Position numbers and translations under genes: made by a program
Notes under the pieces: generated by a model
What the model was told of the DNA's origin: nothing
Seen by the model: the letters and a program-made list of their open reading frames with translations, nothing else
Databases searched by the model: none
Assembly: GCA_964464595.1 (NCBI GenBank)
Contig: CAYXGW010000010.1
Location: 26,071 to 90,070, forward strand
Direction of reading: 5' to 3'
From: JADFJB01 sp964464595
Lineage (GTDB): Bacteria > Zhuqueibacterota > JdFR-76 > DREG01
DNA: 64,000 bases
Shown: positions 36,256 through 42,932 of the stretch, in pieces
Layout: every line of letters starts with the position of its first letter
Numbering within the stretch: the stretch's first letter is position 1

Positions 36256-36666
36256 TCACGAATCGCTTTGTTCGTACTGATCTAAATTATTAGGTGACCA
36301 AATTTCGAAATAGGTTGATAATCCGAGGAGTTCAACTTCCCTGCCAAGACTCACACGTTCTTTCATTTCCGGTGGTAAATAAAAACGACCCTGCTTATCT
36401 AATTTCACCGTTCTCATGCTGCGTTGCAAAAAACGCATTTTCCGCAATACTTCTTCATTGTCTTCATGATCCTGGTCGGTAAGCTTTTTCATTCTTCCTT
36501 CCCATTGGGATTTGGGATATGCCAAGATGCATCTTTTATGACCATCGACTGCCAAATAAAGCAGATCGCGCTCATCTTCATTTATGCTCTTGTAAAAAAC
36601 CTTGGGCAAGCTAAGACGTCCTGTCTCTTCGAGAAGAGCCTTAGCGCTACCATTAAAAGTACCCAA
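36256..36666 (-). CDS. mraZ: Transcriptional regulator MraZ
   Basis: 136 residues with two SpoVT/AbrB-like swapped-hairpin repeats. The first half holds GRLSLPKVF, the second LDKQGRFYLPPEMKERVSLG with the family DxxGR motif, ending in VELLGLSTYFEIWSP. The start codon is TTG at 36666, with GGAAG six bases upstream. MraZ binds direct repeats at its own promoter and controls the dcw operon; three such repeats are seen in the leader. Confidence 0.93.
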   Translation of the reverse strand: MGTFNGSAKALLEETGRLSLPKVFYKSINEDERDLLYLAVDGHKRCILAYPKSQWEGRMKKLTDQDHEDNEEVLRKMRFLQRSMRTVKLDKQGRFYLPPEMKERVSLGREVELLGLSTYFEIWSPNNLDQYEQSDS

Positions 36667-36682
36667 TATTAACTTCCTTTTT

Positions 36683-36708
36683 TTCCTAATCGTTCCTAAA
36701 TATTCCTA
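36683..36708 (-). promoter_or_regulatory. MraZ-type operator, three repeats
   Basis: On the minus strand the hexamer TAGGAA occurs three times with exact ten-base spacing (36708-36703, 36698-36693, 36688-36683). It lies between the predicted transcript start and the mraZ ribosome site. MraZ in other bacteria binds short G-rich direct repeats of the same period upstream of mraZ, so autoregulation is likely. Confidence 0.7.
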
Positions 36709-36717
36709 CCACATAGA

Positions 36718-36746
36718 AAAATACGATCAATTATACTCATTGTCAA
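36718..36746 (-). promoter_or_regulatory. Promoter of the dcw cluster
   Basis: Minus strand: TTGACA (36746-36741), a 17-bp spacer, TATTTT (36723-36718). Transcription would start near 36711, 45 bases before mraZ and just ahead of the three MraZ-type repeats. Confidence 0.65.
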
Positions 36747-37030
36747 GTATAATTCGAATTATTTTGTGATTTTTTCTAGTTACAAGACAATAGGTTTGAA
36801 AGGATAAAAGGAGGCTAAAAAGAGAATATTACTTTACTTAACTTATTATTATTTATGATTTTATCATATAAATATAAAAAATTATAAAAGTCTAATATTA
36901 AGGCAGGATTTAAGATTGATCAGAGAAAAAATAAGTTAGGAATGAAAAGGAGAATATTTTAATAGCAGCAACCATGCAAGTAATACATGATTTACTACTA
37001 AAGTCAGCTATGAAAACACACTAAATATAA
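36747..37030. other. AT-rich intergenic stretch, no gene seen
   Basis: About 280 bases between the dcw promoter and the terminator of the next minus-strand gene. It is very AT-rich. I see no convincing open frame with a ribosome site, no tRNA-like fold and no repeats. Confidence 0.6.
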
Positions 37031-37067
37031 AAAGCCCAGGTTCTCACAAACAAAGTTCCTGGGCTTT
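37031..37067 (-). terminator. Rho-independent terminator
   Basis: A ten-base-pair perfect stem, AAAGCCCAGG/CCTGGGCTTT, around a 17-base loop, followed on the minus strand by TTTTTAT. It lies about 30 bp beyond the stop codon of the sialidase-like gene. Confidence 0.88.
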
Positions 37068-37098
37068 CTTAATCAAATTACTTTAGTCAAAGTTGAGG

Positions 37099-39030
37099 CT
37101 AACGTAAAAGAGACATTTTTCGAATTTGTGTAAATGGCTCGCTGCCATCAACTGGTTTTACGTCTATGCGATAAAAATAGATACCGCTTCCCACCTGGTT
37201 GCCAAAATTATTTCTGCCATCCCAGGTTATTCTATGCCGGCCAGCCGGTTGGCTGTTTGTAACCAGGGTACGAATGGGCTGCCCTAAGAGGTTCACAATT
37301 ACAAGTTCAACATTTCCGCTTTTCGGTAAGGAATAACTTAATTCAGTTGCCGGGTTGAATGGGTTTGGGAAATTTTGTTCCAGTTCAAATTTTTGCGGCA
37401 ATGATGTTAGTTCATCGCTTATAGACTTGAAGAAACTAAAACCCCAGATAGAAACAATATTTGACTGCCCAGACTTTCTACCACAATTTACAGCTTTGAC
37501 ATGGTAGAAAAACTCTTCAGCATCCTCGTCGTCAGGATCCAGAATTGTTAAGCTAGCGTCGGTGTATGAAGTAGATTGTGTAGAACCCAGTAGAATCCAT
37601 TCCGGATCAAAACTCACATGGCGATAGATGTCATACGAAGTTGCGGAGGGGCTAGAATCCCAGGTCAAATTGGGATTTTGTCCAATAGCCTCCGGATTGG
37701 TAATGGTAAAATTTTCTGGCGACGATGGCGGAGATTTCGAAGCAAGGAACGGATCAGGGTTTCCATTTCTATAGTCTGTCCAAAGTGGGTAAGTGTCACA
37801 GCTTGACAATGCGACGCCTTGGTAATGGTGAGACCAAGCAGCGTTGCCTGGATTTGAACGTTGACCCGTTACTTTTACAGGAGTGTCAAATGTAGCTCCA
37901 TTATCAAATGATTCGGTAATGTAAACATCTATAAGACTCACGTCTGATGAGTGAATCAGGGCAACTGTGACTCTTCCGGTAGCATCGACCGCGAGCCAGG
38001 GAAAAAACTGCCACCCGACTCCAAAATCTGCAATAGTCACAGGTGTGCTCCAGTTATTCCCGCCATTTGTTGATCGAATCCATTTAACACGCATGTCGGT
38101 GTTTGTCTCCGAAACTTGATCCATGTAAGCCACATATACGTATCCTGTTACTAAATCTACTGCGAGAGATGGAAGATTAAAGATATCAAGTCCCCCCAGA
38201 GAATTTCTTTGCCATGTAAATTGTGCAACTGTCTTAGCGGCGCCAAAAGACACTCCGCCATTAGTGGATTTGCGTATCTTATACGAAGCTTGGTTGTACC
38301 CGAAGTCCACGTCCATCCAGATAACATAAAGCTCACATGATCCAACTGCCGGCATCGAACCTTGCAGAAAAACAGCCGTCGGGTTTCCGGGGTTGTTCGT
38401 GCTACTTGGTTTAAAGTATGGATATGTACCTGGATTGGCCGACAAGGAACCAAGCGTAACTGGCGTTGAAAAACTGACGCCTTGATCAGTTGAATATGCA
38501 AATTTGATCTTTGAACCCGATGAGAAATCTGTCCAACTCACATAAATTCTGCCGTCGTGTGAGCCGCCATTATCCACAGCCATATAGGGTTTGTCTTGCA
38601 AGGTATCCGATGTGCTCACTTGTACGTGATCCCAAGAAAAAGGTGGTTGAAACGTAGTTGTACGTGACACGTAAATAGGTCCAAGTACTCTATCGGGAGC
38701 GGCGACATAACAATAGTATGCGTTTGCATATTTGTCAAATGCCACGGATGGGTCAAAGCCATACTCGTATCCTGGTGCCGTAACAACAGCATCATTCCAG
38801 GTACTCCCGCCGTCTGTTGAAAAGGCATAGCCTGGCTTTGCAAAGTAGACGGATCTGAAATCATTCCAGGCGCCTAACAAATAATTTGAATTCAAAGGAC
38901 TAATAGCAATAGTTGTTTCACTTTGATCCTGTGTATTCGTTGTCACGGCAATGTTGGTAAATTGCGCGAATGCAACTTTATTTGCGAGAAAAAGCACAAT
39001 TACCGCTAATATATAGAGTTTGGTTCTCAT
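37099..39030 (-). CDS. Secreted sialidase-like propeller protein with FlgD-like C-terminal sorting domain
   Basis: 643 residues. A signal peptide ends near residue 22 (KVAFAQF). A six-bladed propeller (about 25-435) contains Asp-box motifs such as STDGGSTW, STDQGVSF, STNGGVSF, STNGGNNW and SFDNGATF. A fibronectin-III-like domain follows (about 440-530), then a FlgD-Ig-type domain starting QNFPNPFNPATELSYSLP (about 557) and ending in GIYFYRI. The last domain is the type IX secretion / surface-attachment type common in FCB bacteria. Catalytic residues of true sialidases (Arg triad, Tyr) are not evident, so a binding or reporter-like role is as likely as hydrolysis. No promoter was found upstream. 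Confidence 0.87.
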   Translation of the reverse strand: MRTKLYILAVIVLFLANKVAFAQFTNIAVTTNTQDQSETTIAISPLNSNYLLGAWNDFRSVYFAKPGYAFSTDGGSTWNDAVVTAPGYEYGFDPSVAFDKYANAYYCYVAAPDRVLGPIYVSRTTTFQPPFSWDHVQVSTSDTLQDKPYMAVDNGGSHDGRIYVSWTDFSSGSKIKFAYSTDQGVSFSTPVTLGSLSANPGTYPYFKPSSTNNPGNPTAVFLQGSMPAVGSCELYVIWMDVDFGYNQASYKIRKSTNGGVSFGAAKTVAQFTWQRNSLGGLDIFNLPSLAVDLVTGYVYVAYMDQVSETNTDMRVKWIRSTNGGNNWSTPVTIADFGVGWQFFPWLAVDATGRVTVALIHSSDVSLIDVYITESFDNGATFDTPVKVTGQRSNPGNAAWSHHYQGVALSSCDTYPLWTDYRNGNPDPFLASKSPPSSPENFTITNPEAIGQNPNLTWDSSPSATSYDIYRHVSFDPEWILLGSTQSTSYTDASLTILDPDDEDAEEFFYHVKAVNCGRKSGQSNIVSIWGFSFFKSISDELTSLPQKFELEQNFPNPFNPATELSYSLPKSGNVELVIVNLLGQPIRTLVTNSQPAGRHRITWDGRNNFGNQVGSGIYFYRIDVKPVDGSEPFTQIRKMSLLR

Positions 39031-39114
39031 TTCTTACTCCTCGCCTTAAAATTGATTGATAAAATAGTTGAAACAGTGAATTAATGACTCTATTATTTGT
39101 TTTCAAAAAACAGT

Positions 39115-39190
39115 AAGCCCCCAAAGGGTAGTTTTATCCTTGTTATTTTCTCTTGCCGGAGAATTGAAAGGGAACGCCTTGCGGGGGCTT
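39115..39190 (-). terminator. Probable terminator with long loop
   Basis: Minus strand: AAGCCCCC (39190-39183) pairs with GGGGGCTT (39122-39115) over a loop of about 60 bases, followed by ACTGTTTTTTG. It lies 53 bp after the LVIVD gene stop. The large loop lowers confidence. Confidence 0.5.
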
Positions 39191-39242
39191 TTCTCTAATC
39201 TCACTATAATTTATGGAGGAGCTCTTTGATTTGCAGTGAAGA

Positions 39243-41549
39243 TCATTTTATGACCACCATCTTTTTTGTGATAGAAATATCCTTTGAGGTTAAACTATAG
39301 AGGTAAACCCCGGACGGAAATTCTGACGCATCAAACTCTATGCGATGCCTTCCTGCTGCAACAATTCCCTTATGCAAATTCGTAATTTTTTGCCCTGAAA
39401 CATTAAACACATCAATAATCACCATAGCTTTATTTGGCACAAGAAATTCAATCGTCGTTTGAGGATTGAATGGATTTGGGAAGTTTTGAATAAGATCAAA
39501 CCGGTTGGGCGGAACCGAAGGTGTATTATCTTCGACCTTAATTGAAGAGCTTAAATTATTCTTTAAAATCCAAATTCCCATGGTTTGGTCGGCAAAGAAA
39601 ATTGTGCCCCCCAGTACCGCAACACCACGCCCCCAATCTCTTCCCTCAAAAAGTGCTCGTTCCTGAGGATTTGCAGGATCTGAAACGTCTATTGCCCCTA
39701 ATATTCCATCAGCCCAATATACGTAATCGTTAGAAACTGCAAGGTCAATAGAAGAAAAACTTCCGTAATTCCTTCCAAATCTACCCACGACAATAGGTGA
39801 ATGAGGATTTGACACATTAACGACAAAGAAAGTATCAGCCCTATCCACGTAAAGGAATTCGTGCGAAAGCGCAATTCCCAAAGCAGACTTGAAATTCCTG
39901 TATATTTCAATAGGTGAATATGGATCATGCCAATCAATTATTTTAAGACCCTCATCAAATGTGGCTAGGTAGGCAAAACTATCTTGAACGGCGATGTCAA
40001 TCGGAAGATTGTTACTAAGAAATGTGCTTATGTGTCTCGGTTGCAATGGATCACTTATGTCAATTATTTCCAAGGTGGAATCATTTCCCGCCGTTGGCCT
40101 CTGTGTAATAAAAATCAAATCACCTGATTTTGTAATTGCATTAGGCGTTCGACTTTGTGAAAAACGTACGATTCCACTATAATGACTTACAATTTGGGGG
40201 TGAAAGGGATCAGAAATATCAATAATCCATAAACCGCGGGTCGATTCATTTTGTGAAAAAGGCCAGTTGACTATGTAGACAAAATTGTCTGATACGACAA
40301 CGTCACTCGTAAAACTTCCTGTATTAATATTAGAAATACTCTCTGGCTTTTGCGGGTTTGCAACGTCAAGAATCCAAAGCCCCGCCCTGCCGGAGGCAAT
40401 AAAGGCCAGGTTGTCTTTTAAATCGATTTTTGAGGCATGCCCACCAGTAGGAAAAAATCCTTGCTCCTGCAGGGAATCCGGCTGACTGGCATTCACTATC
40501 CACAGGCCAGACCTGTAGGCGGCAAAGACATCGCCGTTGACCGAAGAAATTGCCGATCCCCCACTGAGAGGGAAACCCTTGTGTCTTATATTAGATCGCA
40601 CCTCCGGCATCAATGGATCAGACACATCGATGGAATAAATTCCTGCGCCTAGCGTAGCGATATAGGCGTAGCTGTTTGCAACTGTCACAGAATTAATAAC
40701 AGAATTAATATTGGTATAAACCGAATCGTCCAGTTTAGTCTTGCCAAGTTCAACCGGCACTGCAGGATTCGCTACACTGAATATTTTTAGCACTCGGTTG
40801 CCTAAATATTCCATCATACCAACATATAAAAGTGTATCTTTAACTACGGCGCTATGTCCCCAACCACCAAGAGAAACAAAACTACGCTTTAAAGAGTCTG
40901 GATTGGTTGCATCAACGAGCGCTAAATCCGGAAATTCCGGATTGCCGATATACACATAGCCGTCTTTTGCCGCTAAACACGAAGGTAGTTGTCCACCCAC
41001 TGGAATTTTTCCGCGTAACTCTGGCAATGTAACATCGGATACATCCACAACAATAAGCCCGCCTGCAAAACTTGTCACATAAGCAGTAGAACCTTCTGGG
41101 GATACACGCATAGCTACGCCCTTGATGCTTACTTCACCTGCTTTTTTCGGTTGGTGAGGATCAGACACGTCCAAGATTAGTAATCCACTTCCAATACAGA
41201 CAAAAGCCAAACTGCCGTGCAGCTGAATATCATTCACATACCCTTCGGTTAAATACTCTCCAATGATTTTTGGCAAGGCAGGATTAGAAATGTCGAGAAC
41301 ATGGAACGTCGGACCGTTACCAATATATGCATAGTTACCCTCGGCATCTACAGCCTGGCATGGTCCCCAAGCCCAACGTCCGAGCACACTAAGCCCACTG
41401 TCGGAAGGAGACGTAGCAATTTCCGAATATTTCCAGGTATGAAGATCATTGTAAGCTTCAATGCCGTTTTGTTTGGATAGCTGTTGAGCATAAATTTTAA
41501 TTGGAGAGAATAATAACAATAGTCCTATGAGTAAATAAACTTGTCGCAT
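39243..41549 (-). CDS. Secreted LVIVD-repeat protein with FlgD-like C-terminal sorting domain
   Basis: 768 residues from the ATG at 41549 (MRQVYLLIGLLLLFSP, a signal peptide ending near IYAQ); a longer frame to 41612 adds 21 residues before it that would spoil the signal. I count about 14 LVIVD-type repeats of roughly 42 residues, each with a pattern like AYIGxGxxLxILDISDPxxP, forming one or two propellers. The C-terminal FlgD-like domain begins IQNFPNPFNPQTTIEFLVP and ends ITKKMVVIK. LVIVD proteins are surface proteins of unknown ligand. It lies in tandem with two other secreted propeller genes. Confidence 0.88.
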   Translation of the reverse strand: MRQVYLLIGLLLLFSPIKIYAQQLSKQNGIEAYNDLHTWKYSEIATSPSDSGLSVLGRWAWGPCQAVDAEGNYAYIGNGPTFHVLDISNPALPKIIGEYLTEGYVNDIQLHGSLAFVCIGSGLLILDVSDPHQPKKAGEVSIKGVAMRVSPEGSTAYVTSFAGGLIVVDVSDVTLPELRGKIPVGGQLPSCLAAKDGYVYIGNPEFPDLALVDATNPDSLKRSFVSLGGWGHSAVVKDTLLYVGMMEYLGNRVLKIFSVANPAVPVELGKTKLDDSVYTNINSVINSVTVANSYAYIATLGAGIYSIDVSDPLMPEVRSNIRHKGFPLSGGSAISSVNGDVFAAYRSGLWIVNASQPDSLQEQGFFPTGGHASKIDLKDNLAFIASGRAGLWILDVANPQKPESISNINTGSFTSDVVVSDNFVYIVNWPFSQNESTRGLWIIDISDPFHPQIVSHYSGIVRFSQSRTPNAITKSGDLIFITQRPTAGNDSTLEIIDISDPLQPRHISTFLSNNLPIDIAVQDSFAYLATFDEGLKIIDWHDPYSPIEIYRNFKSALGIALSHEFLYVDRADTFFVVNVSNPHSPIVVGRFGRNYGSFSSIDLAVSNDYVYWADGILGAIDVSDPANPQERALFEGRDWGRGVAVLGGTIFFADQTMGIWILKNNLSSSIKVEDNTPSVPPNRFDLIQNFPNPFNPQTTIEFLVPNKAMVIIDVFNVSGQKITNLHKGIVAAGRHRIEFDASEFPSGVYLYSLTSKDISITKKMVVIK

Positions 41550-41661
41550 TACACATTCTAAACAAATTGGTTGAAGAAATGCCTGTGGAATCCAATTATT
41601 GCTGATTTTCATATTCTTGACTCTTTACATCTTATAAATTTTATTGGTTTTTCGATTTTCA

Positions 41662-42402
41662 TTATTTCAATAATGTTATTTTGCCTCCAAGTGAATTTCG
41701 ATCCACCTGGAGGCATAAATATAAACTTTTCAAAAGGCCCCATGAAAAGTTCGGTTCTCCAGCACTGGTTATGCCAACATAAAGCGTAGAGGGATCACCA
41801 GGGACGTGGTTAATCGTTGTTATACTGTAAGTCCTTTCGGAGGGTACTCCGCTAACCCTTGCCCAACTCAATCCGCCGTCTGCGCTATGATACAATCCAC
41901 CATTCGGATATCTCAGTACGCAGAATAACCTGGTCGGTTCATTTGGATGAATCCATAAAGCGCTTATAGTTACTGAATCCATCGGAAGCCCTTCATTTGT
42001 TTTGACCCAAGTGAAGCCGGCATCAGCGGATTGTGCGATACCGCTTCCATATGTACCCGCATAAATATGACGAGGGTTATTCGGATTGAATTGAAGAAGT
42101 GTGATAGGATAGTAATTACCAAACCACCAATTGGGCTCTGTCGGAGAGCCAATCGTTGGTTCTTGCCAAGCCGGGAACCCACTATTAAAAGATTCCCAGT
42201 TATTACCGCCGTCCATGATTTTAAAAATCCCCGCACCATAAGTACCGGCGTAAACAATATTGATATCCACTGGATTCACTGCCAGTGCAGTAATATGACC
42301 TCCAAATGATCCTGTATGGTCCCAGGTTTGAGCGCCAGCATCTGCCAAGCCAGATTCAATCCAAAAAATAAAGATTATGATTTGCCAATGAGGTTTCATC
42401 AT
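41662..42402 (-). CDS. Secreted BNR/Asp-box repeat protein, apparently truncated
   Basis: 246 residues with a signal-peptide-like start (PHWQIIIFIFWIESGLADA). Blades of a VPS10/BNR-type propeller are seen: IVYAGTYGAGIFKIMDGGNNW, HIYAGTYGSGIAQSADAGFTW and GGLYHSADGGLSW, each with an Asp-box. Only about five repeats fit, the last stops at GLLKSLYLCLQVDRNS, where the next blade should begin with an Asp-box, and there is no FlgD-like C-terminal domain as in the two neighbouring genes. The gene may be cut short by a frameshift near 41720 or by deletion. A promoter and tandem operator precede it. Confidence 0.7.
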   Translation of the reverse strand: MMKPHWQIIIFIFWIESGLADAGAQTWDHTGSFGGHITALAVNPVDINIVYAGTYGAGIFKIMDGGNNWESFNSGFPAWQEPTIGSPTEPNWWFGNYYPITLLQFNPNNPRHIYAGTYGSGIAQSADAGFTWVKTNEGLPMDSVTISALWIHPNEPTRLFCVLRYPNGGLYHSADGGLSWARVSGVPSERTYSITTINHVPGDPSTLYVGITSAGEPNFSWGLLKSLYLCLQVDRNSLGGKITLLK

Positions 42403-42681
42403 AAGTTATATGTATTAAAATTTAGATAAAGTTTTGCTTACCTGACATTTGGAAGGAACCTAATTGTTTTTATTGTGGAAATATTTATAAAACTAGTTTC
42501 GATTGTTTTGATTTTTAATTTTCCAGTCATCAATTTAGTCTATCGTATATTATATTAAGTCGAACCTAAAAATTAAAAATTCATAAATTTGTATTTTTTG
42601 CTTAACTAAACTAAGATTATCAAGTTGATAACTTAATTATTCTAAACCAAATTGTTGCTCAAGAATTTGGTCAGATATTGT

Positions 42682-42710
42682 AAAATAATAACAATCCCGC
42701 GCAATGTCAA
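42682..42710 (-). promoter_or_regulatory. Promoter of the BNR-repeat gene
   Basis: Minus strand: TTGACA (42710-42705), a 17-bp spacer, TATTTT (42687-42682). The leader to the ATG at 42402 would be about 270 nt, unusually long. Confidence 0.55.
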
Positions 42711-42719
42711 TTAAGGAAA

Positions 42720-42787
42720 CCCTGAAAATGAAGAGAAAAAACCCTTAGGTTGGTATCAGGGAAACCCTTATTTGAGCATCAGGGAAA
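42720..42787 (-). repeat. Tandem 23-bp operator-like repeats upstream of the promoter
   Basis: Read on the minus strand, two exactly adjacent 23-bp units (42787-42765 and 42764-42742) share TTTCCCTGAT at the start and TAAGGG at the end. Each is itself an imperfect inverted repeat (CCCTGAT...ATAAGGG in the first). A third, degenerate unit of 22 bp (42741-42720) ends in AGGG and stops nine bases before the -35 box. The placement suits an activator. Confidence 0.6.
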
Positions 42788-42932
42788 TGGATGATTTTAT
42801 ACTGTATTTCCTTATATAGAAACACTTTTTTCACTTACATCCTAGGTCAAAAGAAAAAACCAGGTTTGGTGGTTATGTATAAAATAATGATTAAAAGTGG
42901 AAATAATAATTAGCAGGTAATTTGTAGAATAT

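Larger units (their letters stand above)
42403..42932. other. 530-bp intergenic region with promoter and tandem repeats
   Basis: The region upstream of the BNR gene and beyond the end of the SMC-like gene. It holds the promoter at 42682-42710 and repeats at 42720-42787. The rest is AT-rich, without a supported gene or RNA. Confidence 0.6.

Noticed and set aside
39243..41549. Repeat array at the DNA level
   Set aside because: The periodicity is from about 14 LVIVD protein repeats of one gene, not a CRISPR or satellite array.
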